NCBI RefSeq assembly: GCF_902705885.1
Contig: NZ_CACSIP010000075.1
Coordinates: 27,604 to 91,603, forward strand
Direction of reading: 5' to 3'
Length of the DNA stretch: 64,000 nucleotides
DNA from: Mycolicibacterium austroafricanum
GTDB lineage: Bacteria; Actinomycetota; Actinomycetes; Mycobacteriales; Mycobacteriaceae
Positions within the stretch are counted from its first letter, which is position 1. Every line of letters begins with the position of its first letter. Both the position numbers and the translations under genes were made by a program. Below, piece by piece: positions 27,195 through 36,062 of this stretch. A model generated the notes under the pieces. That model was given only the letters and a program-made list of their open reading frames with translations, was not told where the DNA came from and made no database searches.

Positions 27195-28136
27195 ATGACC
27201 GATGCCCGAGCGGGTGAGGGCTGGCCGGCTCTCCGCGTCGACGACTGGGAGCCGACGCGCAGATCGCTGCACATGTGGAGCCAGATCGTGGGGAAGGTGC
27301 GGCTGGCCCGCGCGCCGCTGGTCAACCACTGGTGGCAGGTGCCGCTCTACGTGTCACCGCGAGGGTTGACGACGTCGGCGATCCCCGCGGGTACCGACTC
27401 ATTCGACATGGAGTTCGACTTCGTCGACCATGTACTGGCGGTGCGGGTCAGTGACGGCGGCGCCGCCACCATCGATCTGCGCGACACCTCCGTCGCCCGG
27501 TTCCACCGTGCGGTGCTGGACACGCTCAGCGGTCTGGGCATCGAAGTCACCATCTCCAGCGGACCCAACGAAGTAGACCCGGCCATCCCGTTCGCCGAAG
27601 ACACGCACGCCGACTACGACCCCGCCGCGGCCAACGCATTCTGGCGACAGCTGGTGCAAGCGGACCGGGTGGTCAGCCGGTTCCGTGCCGGGTTCATCGG
27701 CAAAGTCAGTCCCGTGCATTTCTTCTGGGGTTCTTTCGACCTGGCATGCACGAGATTCTCCGGTGGCCTCGCACCCCGGCATCCCGGAGGGGCGCCGAAT
27801 TGCGGCGACTGGGTGATGGAGGAGGGGTACTCCCACGAGCTGAGCAGTTGCGGATTCTGGCCTGGCGGTGCGGCCGAAGGGGCGTTCTACTCCTACGCCT
27901 ATCCGGAACCGGCCGGGTACGCCGACGCTGCGGAGCCTCCCGCCGGCGCCTTCTACGACACCAACTTGCGGCAGTATCTGTTGCCGTATGAGGTTGCCCG
28001 CCAAGCGAAGGACCCGGACGGGGCGGTGATGGACTTCCTGGAGTTCACCTACGGAGCGGCCGCCGATCTGATGGGATGGGACCGGCGCGGCCTCGAGACG
28101 GATCCGAACCGCTGGACGCACAAAGCTCGGTCTTAG
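27195..28136 (+). CDS. DUF5996-family protein
   Basis: A 313-aa soluble protein matching DUF5996: WPALRVDDWEPTRRSLHMWSQ at the start, HWWQVPLYVSPRGLTTSAIP, and HFFWGSFDLACTRFSGG with EEGYSHELSS further on. Conserved Trp, His and Glu residues suggest an enzyme, but no reaction is known. ATG 27195 has a strong SD (GAGGAGG). A methyltransferase follows after 59 nt. There is no signal peptide. Confidence 0.75.
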   Translation: MTDARAGEGWPALRVDDWEPTRRSLHMWSQIVGKVRLARAPLVNHWWQVPLYVSPRGLTTSAIPAGTDSFDMEFDFVDHVLAVRVSDGGAATIDLRDTSVARFHRAVLDTLSGLGIEVTISSGPNEVDPAIPFAEDTHADYDPAAANAFWRQLVQADRVVSRFRAGFIGKVSPVHFFWGSFDLACTRFSGGLAPRHPGGAPNCGDWVMEEGYSHELSSCGFWPGGAAEGAFYSYAYPEPAGYADAAEPPAGAFYDTNLRQYLLPYEVARQAKDPDGAVMDFLEFTYGAAADLMGWDRRGLETDPNRWTHKARS

Positions 28137-28195
28137 CGGCTCCGGGAGCGAGAGCAGCCACGCAGACACAACGTGTCGGCAGGTAGCCTGCACGG

Positions 28196-29284
28196 ATGCC
28201 ATCGACGCCTCTGCCCGTGGTGCTGGCCACGCTCGCCTTGCGACGCAAGCTCAAACAGCTCGCAGACATGATGGTGCCGCCGCAGATCGCGATGCTGGAT
28301 CTCGGCGAAGGCGTCGGTGGCGTCCAGATCGCCGCGGCCATCGCCGAACTCGGGATTGCCGACGTGCTCGCCGATGGGCCACTGACCGCACCTCAGATCG
28401 CCGCCCGGATCAACTGCGACGTCGAAGCCACCCATCGTCTGCTGCGCGGCGCGGTCGGTTGCGGCCTGTGCACGATGGACCGCAGAACCGGCGCGGTGAA
28501 GCTGACACGCACCGGCGCGGTCTTACGCAGCGATCACTATGCGTCGCTGCGGGCCTGGATGCGCTACAAGGGGATGCGGTCGACCGTCGACGCCTGGGGC
28601 GGGCTCGCCGCAAGCGTGCGCAGCGGCCAGAGCGCGTTCGAGCTCGTGCACGGGATGTCGGTGTGGGAGTGGTACGCCGCGCACCCGGACGAGCAGCGAG
28701 TCTTCGCGTCGACGATGCGTCAGGCCACCGAGATCAGTGCCCGCGCAATTGCGAAGGTTTACCCCTGGCCGGACGATGCTGTGGTGTGCGACGTGGCCGG
28801 CGGGATCGGCACGCTGCTGTCGGTGATCGTGACCGAGTCCCGCATGAATCTGCGCGGGGTACTGGTCGACAGTGCCGGCATGATCGCCGAAGCCGAGCAA
28901 TTCCTCGCGGACCGCGAAGTCGCCGACCGAATCGATCGTGTCGAGGGCGACATCTTCCGCGTCATCAACGCCACCGCTGACGTCTACCTGCTCAAGGATG
29001 TGCTGCACGACTGGGACGACGAACGCTGCGTGAAGATCCTCGCCGCGGTGGCAGAGAGCATGCCCAGGGGCAGCAAGCTGGTGGTGGTCGAGTATCTCCA
29101 GCCACGTAATCGCCCGAATCCGTTCTCACCGCTTCTCGATCTGCACACGTTGACCCAACGCGACGGCGGACGTCTGCGCTCGTTGGAGGAGTTGTCGGCA
29201 CTGCTCACCACCGCCGGCCTCCACCCCACTGGCCGGACGTTCTCGGTGGTGCCGCACGACCTCGTCGAGGCAGAGAAGATCTGA
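28196..29284 (+). CDS. SAM-dependent O-methyltransferase
   Basis: A 362-aa protein of the plant-type O-methyltransferase family (AcmeMT-like). The N-terminal dimerisation/winged-helix region (about 35-110) has LGIADVLADGPLTAPQIAARI. The SAM core starts at VVCDVAGGIGTLLSVI (G-rich motif I), followed by RVEGDIFR and the catalytic-region KDVLHDWDDERCVKIL with its His. The substrate is likely a hydroxylated aromatic or polyketide molecule, not readable from sequence. The ATG at 28196 is 59 nt after the DUF5996 gene. Confidence 0.82.
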   Translation: MPSTPLPVVLATLALRRKLKQLADMMVPPQIAMLDLGEGVGGVQIAAAIAELGIADVLADGPLTAPQIAARINCDVEATHRLLRGAVGCGLCTMDRRTGAVKLTRTGAVLRSDHYASLRAWMRYKGMRSTVDAWGGLAASVRSGQSAFELVHGMSVWEWYAAHPDEQRVFASTMRQATEISARAIAKVYPWPDDAVVCDVAGGIGTLLSVIVTESRMNLRGVLVDSAGMIAEAEQFLADREVADRIDRVEGDIFRVINATADVYLLKDVLHDWDDERCVKILAAVAESMPRGSKLVVVEYLQPRNRPNPFSPLLDLHTLTQRDGGRLRSLEELSALLTTAGLHPTGRTFSVVPHDLVEAEKI

Positions 29285-29333
29285 TCGCCCGTTCGGGGAT
29301 GCGACGTTCGTCGATATTGTGACGACGCTGGCG

Positions 29334-30491
29334 TCATCGGCCGAGCGGTGCGTCCTCTGAGAATGCCAAACGGGCGAAGCGCTCGCCGATGATCTGGTGT
29401 GTCGAGGCGTCAGGGTGCAGGTTGTCGGGCAGTGGGTGTTCGGCGGAATCGTCGGGGCCGTAGAGATCCCGGCCGTCGAGGTAGTACAGGTGCGGGTCGT
29501 CGACCGCCCGCGCGGCCATGATCTCGGCGAGCTGGTCGCGGATCACCGACAGTGTCAGTCTGCCGCGGGTCGTGTCTGCGGGGTCACCTGTAGCGATGAA
29601 CCGGATCTGCCCTGTGGCGAGGGCTGCGACGTCGAAAGCACCTGGCCCTGGCGTATTTTCATGAATAGGGCAGTACAGCGGACCCACGACGAGAAACGGG
29701 CTGTCGGGGTGTCCGTCGCGGACCGTGTCCAAGAACCCGTGGACCGCAGGTCCGAACGCCCGCACCCGCATCACGTCACCGTTGACGAGATTGATACCGG
29801 TCTTGATACTCAGGACGTCAGCGGGTGTGTCGCGCATAGTGCGGGCGACGAATGGATCGAGCATCGCACTGCCCGCCAGGCCGAGGTTGATCAGCTCCAC
29901 CCCACCGAGCGCGGCGGCCTGCGCGGGCCACGTCGTACTGGGGCTCGCTGCGTTCGAGCCCTGGCTGATGGAGCTGCCGTAATGCAGCCACACCTGCTGC
30001 CCGGAAGGTGGGGCGGCCGTGATCGCGTCGTCGGTACGCAGGCCGGCGATCTCGGTGCGCTCGTAATGCGGCAGCCAGATCTCGATGTCCTTGTCCTGTG
30101 CGCTCAGTCCAGTAAACCGCACGGTACCAACGGATCCGCGCTGACTCTCGGTGAGTCCCGTAGCGGGGTCGACTCGCACCACGTCGCCACCGGTGGTCGT
30201 CACCTGGTGGGTGAGGCGCCCGTCGACGAGCAGGTCGACCATGCCGTCGGGGCGGTCCGGCACCCCCACCAGAATCGTCCGCGTCCGCAGCAGATCGAGT
30301 TCCACCGCGGTGGCGCGAGTGCGGAACGCCAATCGCACGCCGGAGGGTTGTGCCTCCACGGCCGCGAGTTGCGGGTCACCGCACTGTGCGCGGGCTCGGG
30401 CCGGCAGTCGGTGGGGCAACCAGCCTCGGTCTGTCGGTTCCAGCTCGGCCAGACCACGCAGCAAATCGGCGGTGATCGGGTGGCTTCTCAT
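29334..30491 (-). CDS. SGNH/GDSL-family hydrolase with N-terminal beta domain
   Basis: A 385-aa esterase-like protein. An N-terminal beta-sandwich (about 1-165) is followed by a GDSL-type domain: WLHYGSSISQGSNA carries the nucleophile Ser in G-S-S-I, then ELINLGLAGSAMLDPF with the block II Gly. LPDNLHPDASTHQIIGERF gives the catalytic Asp-x-x-His dyad (DNLHPD). It probably deacylates a carbohydrate or lipid. ATG 30491 fits the domain start; GTG 30521 gives ten more residues. Convergent with the methyltransferase, about 49 nt apart. Confidence 0.78.
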   Translation of the reverse strand: MRSHPITADLLRGLAELEPTDRGWLPHRLPARARAQCGDPQLAAVEAQPSGVRLAFRTRATAVELDLLRTRTILVGVPDRPDGMVDLLVDGRLTHQVTTTGGDVVRVDPATGLTESQRGSVGTVRFTGLSAQDKDIEIWLPHYERTEIAGLRTDDAITAAPPSGQQVWLHYGSSISQGSNAASPSTTWPAQAAALGGVELINLGLAGSAMLDPFVARTMRDTPADVLSIKTGINLVNGDVMRVRAFGPAVHGFLDTVRDGHPDSPFLVVGPLYCPIHENTPGPGAFDVAALATGQIRFIATGDPADTTRGRLTLSVIRDQLAEIMAARAVDDPHLYYLDGRDLYGPDDSAEHPLPDNLHPDASTHQIIGERFARLAFSEDAPLGR

Positions 30492-30563
30492 CGCACGGTC
30501 ACCCGGAGAATGAGAGTTCACGGCTTTCCCTACGCCGGCGACTCCTCGCCGAGTACATCAAAA

Positions 30564-31004
30564 CTAAGCCTGGTCAGACGTTGAACTTCCGTAATTCCAC
30601 GACAACGTTCTAGCGGGTGTCACGCGGATGTAGGCGGCGCCCGGTCGTGGTGCGGTGGGCCATTCGGACTCCGGCACGCCCCGTGCCCGGGCCCCTTCTC
30701 TCGCGAGCTCAAGCGCTTCGCTTCGTTCGCGAACAATGCGGGCGTGACCTTGGAACATCACTCCCCGGATATCTGCCATGCTCGAGCCGTCTTCGAGCAA
30801 GATACTCACTTTCGGGTTGCTTTCGACGTTGGCAACTTTGCGGGTACCGTCTCGCACACCCATGACGATGTCCCTGCCAAGGCGAAAGTATCCCAGAGGT
30901 ACCGCGTGCGGGAATCCGTCCTTGTCGACGGTGCTCAGTATCGCCCAGCTCGGACGGCTATCGAGATACGCCTCAATTTGTTCGTCACTGAGTTTGCTTG
31001 GCAT
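30564..31004 (-). CDS. Pyridoxamine 5'-phosphate oxidase-like (split-barrel FMN/F420) protein
   Basis: A 146-aa split-barrel protein of the PPOX/FDOR-B superfamily: ILSTVDKDGFPHAVPLGYFR, then MGVRDGTRKVANVESNPKVSILLE, and a C-terminal YIRVTPARTLSWNYG strand. Mycobacterial members bind F420, FMN or haem and reduce or sequester small molecules. ATG 31004 is used. It lies on the same strand as the SGNH hydrolase, 43-72 nt upstream, so a short operon is possible. Confidence 0.78.
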   Translation of the reverse strand: MPSKLSDEQIEAYLDSRPSWAILSTVDKDGFPHAVPLGYFRLGRDIVMGVRDGTRKVANVESNPKVSILLEDGSSMADIRGVMFQGHARIVRERSEALELAREGARARGVPESEWPTAPRPGAAYIRVTPARTLSWNYGSSTSDQA

Positions 31005-31151
31005 GAAAGCAGGCTAACAAGAGCGAAGTCGGCGCTTTGTGTGGCGGTTCGGCCTACCAGAGCGCGCCGCGCACGTCTCGTCCACATCCGATACCGGCTC
31101 TTCCGGCCTACATCCTGGGGAGATTTGCACTGCAGCTGAGCGGGCTTACGA

Positions 31152-32147
31152 CTAGGTGTGTCCCGTCAGCGTCACAGGAGCCTCCGGCCACATACCCACG
31201 GCTCCCCCCGAAAAGGTGGCGCGATACTCGGAAGGGGACACGTCCACGATCCTGCGGAAGTGCAGCCGCAGGTTCGATCCGCTTCCGAGGCCGACCTGCT
31301 CGGCGATCTGGTCGACGGACAGTCTCGTGCTCTCCAGGAGTTCTCGGGCGGCGTCGACCCGAGCGCGCAGGATCCACTGCAACGGGGTGGTGCCGGTCTC
31401 TTCGGCGAAGCGGCGCATGAACGTGCGCGGCGACATCTGCGCATGCACCGCGATGCCGTCGATGGTGAGCTGCTGGTCGAGCCGCGTCATGATCCATTCG
31501 CGGGTCGCGGCCAAGGTGTCACCGTGGGGTACGGAGCTGTTCGTCGGCAGATACTGCGCTTGCCCGCCGCTGCGGTAGGGCGCGGTCACCAGCCCGCGGG
31601 CGATCGCGTTCGCCGCGCTCAGCCCGAGGTCGCGTCGCACGATGTGCAGGCACAGGTCGATTCCGGCGGCGGCACCCGCCGAGGTGAGGATGGATCCTTC
31701 GTCGACGAAGAGGACGTTGGGCTCGACCGTGATCTGTGGATAGCGCTCGGCCAGCTGCTCCGCCGCGTCCCAGTGGGTCGTTGCACGAAGACCGTCGAGC
31801 AGGCCGGCGTCGGCGAGGGCGAACGCGCCGTAGCAGATCGACGCGATCCGCGCGCCTCGGGATGCTGCGCTCCGAAGAGCTTCGTGCACCTTGGCCGGCA
31901 CGTCCCGACCCGCCGGTGCATAGCCCGCGACGATGATCGTATCGGCGCCCGCCAGCGCTTCCAGCCCACGAGGGACGGCGTACCCGAAGCCCCCATGAGC
32001 CGGCACCGTTCCCGCATCGACCCCGCAGATTGCGACCTCATAGGGGAACCCCGTTTCAGGGTGGAACACCTCCGCCGGGATGCCTACGTCCAGGGGAAGA
32101 GCACCATCGAGCACCAGGACCACCACGTGATGGGGTCGCCGCGTCAC
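31152..32147 (-). CDS. GlxA-family transcriptional regulator (DJ-1/PfpI + AraC HTH)
   Basis: A 331-aa regulator. The N-terminal class I glutamine-amidotransferase-like domain (1-190) has Cys105 in the elbow SICYGAFAL. The C-terminal AraC/XylS double helix-turn-helix (about 225-315) has MSPRTFMRRFAEETGTTPLQWI and VGLGSGSNLRLHFRR. GlxA-type proteins sense small molecules and commonly regulate a divergent gene, here the NADP-dependent oxidoreductase 148 bp away. A TGGCAA-TC-TTGCCA palindrome lies in that gap. Confidence 0.87.
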   Translation of the reverse strand: MTRRPHHVVVLVLDGALPLDVGIPAEVFHPETGFPYEVAICGVDAGTVPAHGGFGYAVPRGLEALAGADTIIVAGYAPAGRDVPAKVHEALRSAASRGARIASICYGAFALADAGLLDGLRATTHWDAAEQLAERYPQITVEPNVLFVDEGSILTSAGAAAGIDLCLHIVRRDLGLSAANAIARGLVTAPYRSGGQAQYLPTNSSVPHGDTLAATREWIMTRLDQQLTIDGIAVHAQMSPRTFMRRFAEETGTTPLQWILRARVDAARELLESTRLSVDQIAEQVGLGSGSNLRLHFRRIVDVSPSEYRATFSGGAVGMWPEAPVTLTGHT

Positions 32148-32181
32148 GGCACTGCCTCGTTGGCACTATCCTCACACATAT

Positions 32182-32195
32182 TGGCAATCTTGCCA
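32182..32195. promoter_or_regulatory. Candidate operator between GlxA regulator and oxidoreductase
   Basis: The inverted repeat TGGCAA-TC-TTGCCA lies midway between the divergent starts at 32147 and 32296, with another TTGGCAC about 20 bp to the left. Its position suits binding by the adjacent AraC-type regulator; this is inference. Confidence 0.4.
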
Positions 32196-32295
32196 CTGGA
32201 GCGCACGTCGCCGATGCCGAATACTGAGATGACATCCGCTCGGGCGCAGCCGCGCCGGAAACTCCAGATGAGGAATTCCGATCATCGCTGACACC

Positions 32296-33291
32296 ATGAA
32301 AGCCGTTGTCCTTCCCCGTTTCGGCGGTGCTGACGCTTTTGAACTGCGGGATGTCCCCGTACCCGAGGTCAGGCCCCGCCAGGTGCGGGTGCGCGTCCAT
32401 GCAACCGCCGTCAACCCGCTCGACTATCAGATCCGTCGTGGAGACTACGCAGACGAGGTCCCCCTGCCCGCGATCATCGGCCACGACATCTCCGGCGTGA
32501 TCGAGGAAGTCGGACCCGATGTAACCGAGTTCCGCGCAGGCGACGAGGTCTACTACACACCCCAGATCTTCGGCGGCCCCGGCTCATACGCCGAGCAGCA
32601 CGTCGCCGACGTCGACCTCGTGGGCCGCAAGCCGCAGAACCTCGGCCACCTGGAGGCGGCGAGCCTGACACTCGTCGGCGGGACGGTGTGGGAGTCGCTC
32701 GTGACACGCGCTCAGCTGACCGTGGGTGAGACCATCCTCATCCACGGCGGCGCGGGAGGCGTCGGCACGATCGCGATCCAGGTCGCGAAGGCGATGGGCG
32801 CACGGGTGATCACCACCGCGAAAGCCGGCGACCATGAGTTCGTGCGCTCGCTCGGAGCGGATGCGGCAGTCGACTACACGTCGAGCGACTACGTGGACGC
32901 TTTTTCGGAGATCACGCATGGCCAGGGAGTCGACGTCGTCTTCGACACGATTGGCGGCGACGCGCTCACGAGAAGTCCACTGACGCTGGCGGACTCCGGA
33001 CGCGTCGTCAGCATCGTCGACATCGCGCAGCCGCAGAACCTCATCGAGGCGTGGGGCAAGAATGCCGCCTACCATTTCGTGTTCACCCGGCAGAACCGCG
33101 GCAAGCTGGACGCACTCACCAACCTGATCGAGCGCGGCCTCGTGCGGCCGGTCATCGGCGCGACCCTGCCGCTCGCGCGGATGGGCGAGGCTCATGAAAT
33201 CTTGGAGGACAGGCGCTCTTACGTACTCCACGGCAAAATCGCGATCGACGTGGCAGGGGACACTGTCGCCTTACCCACTCGCACCTCGTAG
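32296..33291 (+). CDS. Zinc-independent MDR NADP-dependent oxidoreductase (quinone-reductase type)
   Basis: A 331-aa medium-chain reductase. The N-terminal GroES-like domain starts MKAVVLPRFGGADAFEL and keeps VRVHATAVNPLDYQIR. The NADP domain has ILIHGGAGGVGTIAIQVAK (AxxGxxG variant) and a C-terminal GKIAIDV strand. No structural or catalytic zinc Cys cluster is seen, as in QOR-type enzymes, which reduce quinones or enones with NADPH. A truncated copy of this gene's 5' part is found at 44635. It is divergent from the GlxA regulator. Confidence 0.85.
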   Translation: MKAVVLPRFGGADAFELRDVPVPEVRPRQVRVRVHATAVNPLDYQIRRGDYADEVPLPAIIGHDISGVIEEVGPDVTEFRAGDEVYYTPQIFGGPGSYAEQHVADVDLVGRKPQNLGHLEAASLTLVGGTVWESLVTRAQLTVGETILIHGGAGGVGTIAIQVAKAMGARVITTAKAGDHEFVRSLGADAAVDYTSSDYVDAFSEITHGQGVDVVFDTIGGDALTRSPLTLADSGRVVSIVDIAQPQNLIEAWGKNAAYHFVFTRQNRGKLDALTNLIERGLVRPVIGATLPLARMGEAHEILEDRRSYVLHGKIAIDVAGDTVALPTRTS

Positions 33292-33565
33292 CGGGATGCT
33301 CCGGACACGCGGGCGGTGACGACATCGTCCCGACTCTGCGCAAGGAGCTCAAGAGGGCGACAGCAGAAGCGATCGACAACTATCGAAACGCAGCGCTCGA
33401 ATGACCGCACGCGGATCGGACCCAAGCCCTCGACCGCCCCCCACCCGGGTGTTCCCGGTGCTGCCAGGCACCCGCGCATGCCGCGTTGGACCTCGCGAGT
33501 GCGCACCGAACGGCGTGCCGCTGTGATCTTCGGCGATGACCGGCACCACCCCAGCAGACCCAGTC
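33292..33565. other. Non-coding stretch with possible gene-end remnant
   Basis: No complete gene is seen. One frame ending at the TGA at 33402-33404 reads as coding-like (DDIVPTLRKELKRATAEA and on) but has no start of its own, so it may be the 3' tail of a lost gene. The rest is GC-rich and featureless up to the TetR promoter. Confidence 0.35.
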
Positions 33566-33595
33566 TTGACAGACGTGCGGTGGGATCGCCAATAT
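33566..33595 (+). promoter_or_regulatory. Promoter of the TetR/membrane-protein operon
   Basis: A consensus -35 TTGACA (33566-33571) is followed by 18 nt and a -10-like CAATAT (33590-33595). The -10 abuts the large palindrome that starts at 33595, the usual layout of an autorepressed TetR gene. Confidence 0.55.
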
Positions 33596-33625
33596 GAACA
33601 ATGTTCATTAAATGAACATTGTTCA
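33595..33625. promoter_or_regulatory. TetR operator, 31-bp nested palindrome
   Basis: Arms TGAACAATGTTCATT and AATGAACATTGTTCA are perfect reverse complements around one base. Each arm is itself a 13-bp palindrome (TGAACA-A-TGTTCA, TGAACA-T-TGTTCA), so two repressor dimers could bind, as for QacR. It lies between the -10 and the SD (AGGAGAGG) of the TetR gene at 33644. The AT-rich site stands out in this GC-rich DNA. Confidence 0.8.
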
Positions 33626-33643
33626 ATTTAGGAGAGGTGGCAC

Positions 33644-34315
33644 TTGGCGTCGAAGTGGGGCAACAAGGAGGCACGTCGACGCGACATCTTGCGCGCTGGT
33701 CGGGCCCTGCTGAGTAAACGCGGGCTGGCGGCGCTACAGATGCGCGAAGTCGCTCGGCGCGCGGGAGTGGCGTTGGGCACGGTCTATGTCTATTTCCCCA
33801 CCAAGGAGTCGCTGTTCGCCGCGATGTTCGCTGAGCGGCTTGATCAGATGTCGGCCGAGTTGGCACCCGCGCTGGCGTCAGTCACTGACCTTGAAGAACT
33901 GTTCGTCGCCGTCGCCACGAGTTACCGCGACGTCTATGTCGAGTTCGGCAGGAACCTCGACATCTTGGCCATGATCGAGGACGAGGCCCGGCTGCAGCCG
34001 GAGATTCGCGATCACCTCGTCGCCTCCACCGGCCGGGTACTCGCTGCGGTGCGGGCGATCGTGGAACGCGCCCTCGCCGAGTTCGAGCCCGCTGACGCGC
34101 CTGATCCGGACCTGGTGCTGTCGCTGTTGTGGTCGACGGTCACAGGACTGGCCGATCACTTCACCAGCATCCGGCACTTGATGCACCACTACACGTGGGA
34201 TGACACCGTTCGGTTCACCGCCCACACAGTCATTCGCGGCCTGCTCCCCGACGGCGCGACCAAGCCGTATGCGGTGACGACGCCGCAGTTGTCGCCGGCT
34301 GGACCGGATAGCTGA
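33644..34315 (+). CDS. TetR/AcrR-family regulator (autoregulated)
   Basis: A 223-aa repressor. The N-terminal HTH (about 12-60) has RRRDILRAGRALLSKRGLAA and VARRAGVALGTVYVYFPTKESLF. The C-terminal ligand domain is all helical. TTG 33644 follows AGGAGAGGTGGCAC. The strong palindrome immediately upstream indicates autorepression. The downstream membrane protein starts 25 nt later and is probably the co-regulated target. No ligand can be read. Confidence 0.87.
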   Translation: MASKWGNKEARRRDILRAGRALLSKRGLAALQMREVARRAGVALGTVYVYFPTKESLFAAMFAERLDQMSAELAPALASVTDLEELFVAVATSYRDVYVEFGRNLDILAMIEDEARLQPEIRDHLVASTGRVLAAVRAIVERALAEFEPADAPDPDLVLSLLWSTVTGLADHFTSIRHLMHHYTWDDTVRFTAHTVIRGLLPDGATKPYAVTTPQLSPAGPDS

Positions 34316-34340
34316 CCAAACAAGGAAAGGGGTAGGAGTC

Positions 34341-35234
34341 ATGGTTCAGGTTGACGTCTTCTGGTCCTACGCGATCGGTGCTGGCTTCGCGGTCGCGGCC
34401 ACCCGCCAGATCGCTAGCGCTGGCCGCCACAAGGACCCGTCCGGCCCAGCGCGCAACCGTTGGGTCCGGTTCAGCTCACCGCATCGCGTTGTCACACTGC
34501 TGTACTGCGCGGTGCTCTTCGCCCCTAGCGGGATCTACCTGTTATGGGCATTCCCCGACTGGGAAACCATGCAAGTCGCGACCGATCACGGATCGATCCC
34601 GGCGTGGGTGGTGACGCTGTTCGTCATCACCAACGTCACCCAAGGACTGCTGGGATACTGGGTTGCCGAGCGGCTGATCCTTGGTGGCCGCAGATATGCG
34701 GCGTTCCTGCAAGCCGGTCTCGGTTACTTCGCTATGTTCTTCGTGCTGGTCCATGGCTGGGACGGTCGCGGTTACCAACGCTTCTTCTCCGCGGACCAAG
34801 AGACCTTCCAGGCCTGGCCTGCGAACCCCACCGCCAGTGAAGCGCTCGACAGAGTTGGCAGTTGGCTCACCTCTCCGGTCGCGTTGACCTTGGCCGCGAT
34901 GAGCGTCATCGTCATCGTGCTGTTGTGGGTGATGCTCGACTCCCTGCGGGAGGGCTACCGCTTGGCCGGTGTTGACCGTGCGCCAGGCGCCCTGCGCCTC
35001 ATCATCACGATGCTCGTCGCCGTCTTCGGCGTCTGCGTGGTGTCCGCGATCATCGCCAGCGTGCTCATCCACCTGCTGGGATGGTTCATCGGCGTCCTCG
35101 TCGCTGCCGGCGTGATCTGGTTCGCCGTCATCTGGCCACGAACAGGCCTCGGCTACCGCCTATTTCGCCTTCTGCAACTCGACGACGACACCACGGTCGG
35201 CGAATCCTCACAGCCGGTCCCTGTGAGGATCTGA
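34341..35234 (+). CDS. Polytopic membrane protein of unknown function
   Basis: A 297-aa protein with about seven hydrophobic helices: residues 8-25, 50-70, 85-108, 118-138, 172-195, 213-238 and 240-262. The C-terminal tail is polar and acidic (LDDDTTVGESS). No transporter signature such as MFS, MMPL or RND is visible. Conserved-looking polar spots in the helices include VHGWDGRGYQRFF. ATG 34341 has AGGAAAGGGGTAGGAG upstream. Expressed from the TetR promoter, it may export or oxidise the TetR ligand; this is inference. Confidence 0.6.
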   Translation: MVQVDVFWSYAIGAGFAVAATRQIASAGRHKDPSGPARNRWVRFSSPHRVVTLLYCAVLFAPSGIYLLWAFPDWETMQVATDHGSIPAWVVTLFVITNVTQGLLGYWVAERLILGGRRYAAFLQAGLGYFAMFFVLVHGWDGRGYQRFFSADQETFQAWPANPTASEALDRVGSWLTSPVALTLAAMSVIVIVLLWVMLDSLREGYRLAGVDRAPGALRLIITMLVAVFGVCVVSAIIASVLIHLLGWFIGVLVAAGVIWFAVIWPRTGLGYRLFRLLQLDDDTTVGESSQPVPVRI

Positions 35235-35411
35235 CCCGCCATGCCCGATAACGAGGTGCAGGTCGCGCGACAGCCCGGACACCGGCGCCCCGCGTCTCTG
35301 CGCCTCAGTGACAGCGAGACATCGGCCTCGGACGTCTCATGAACTGCCGGGTGGAGCCGCCGTTCGGCCCCTTGGTGGCGAGCTCCGAGAGGTTAGGTCA
35401 GCGTCTTCGAC

Positions 35412-35972
35412 TCAGGATTGTGCTTGCAGCATCCGCTCGACAGCGGTGACGACCGATTGTCGTCGCGCGGCAATTCCGTGACTGTTGGCTGGGTTTTCCG
35501 CAAGTGCAGTAAGTCCTTTCGGCGACAGCTGCCAGGCTTGCGCGATGGCGTAGATGAAGACCAGAACGTCGACGGCCGAGAGCGGTCGAGCCGCAGCCGT
35601 CGCGACGGCGAGCGCCTTGTTCTGATAGACCTCGCGCGGCTCAGCAAGGGCCTCTGGCCGCTCGAGCTGGGCCCACATACTCAGCCGGAGCACTTCCGGG
35701 AAATGCTGGTGATGATCGAACACGTCACCGGCCCAGCCGGCAAGGTCCTCAGGACGCGGAGGGACGTTCTCGGCCATGCGACGCAGCGCCTCCGCCAGTG
35801 TCGTATCAAACAGGCCAACCTTGCCACCGTAGTACGCGTAGATCATCCGGACGTTGCACTGCGCCTGAGCCGCGATCCGCTCAACCCGCCCACCCGCTAA
35901 CCCGTGCGCGGAGAACTCGTCGGTAGCTGCAGCGAGGATCCGCTCTCTGGTGGCTGCCGCGTCGCGGGCCAT
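35412..35972 (-). CDS. TetR-family regulator
   Basis: A 186-aa repressor. The HTH has RERILAAATDEFSAHGLAGGRVERIAA-type helices and the recognition segment CNVRMIYAYYGGKVGLF. The C-terminus (EVYQNKALAVA and on) resembles the TetR_C subfamily near SDR genes. ATG 35972 has a strong AGGGGAGA site. It faces a divergent SDR gene 90 bp away with a palindrome between, so it probably represses that gene and itself. Confidence 0.85.
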   Translation of the reverse strand: MARDAAATRERILAAATDEFSAHGLAGGRVERIAAQAQCNVRMIYAYYGGKVGLFDTTLAEALRRMAENVPPRPEDLAGWAGDVFDHHQHFPEVLRLSMWAQLERPEALAEPREVYQNKALAVATAAARPLSAVDVLVFIYAIAQAWQLSPKGLTALAENPANSHGIAARRQSVVTAVERMLQAQS

Positions 35973-36026
35973 TATTTCTCCCCTGTGTCGAATTGACGGG
36001 ATCACGGTCACCGGCTAGTTTACAAG

Positions 36027-36044
36027 TAAGTATCTATTTACTTA
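36027..36044. promoter_or_regulatory. Candidate TetR operator between TetR and SDR genes
   Basis: TAAGTA-TCTATT-TACTTA, an 18-bp AT-rich inverted repeat, lies 19 nt before the SDR start (36063) and 55 nt from the TetR start (35972). Spacing and composition fit a TetR site controlling both genes. Confidence 0.6.
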
Positions 36045-36062
36045 TCCAGTTTGGGAGATGGC

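Noticed and set aside
33520..33545. Possible fourth leader-repeat copy (shares GATGACCGGCACC with the region before copy 3)
   Set aside because: The match is only 13 bp and none of the palindromes or the SD region follow.
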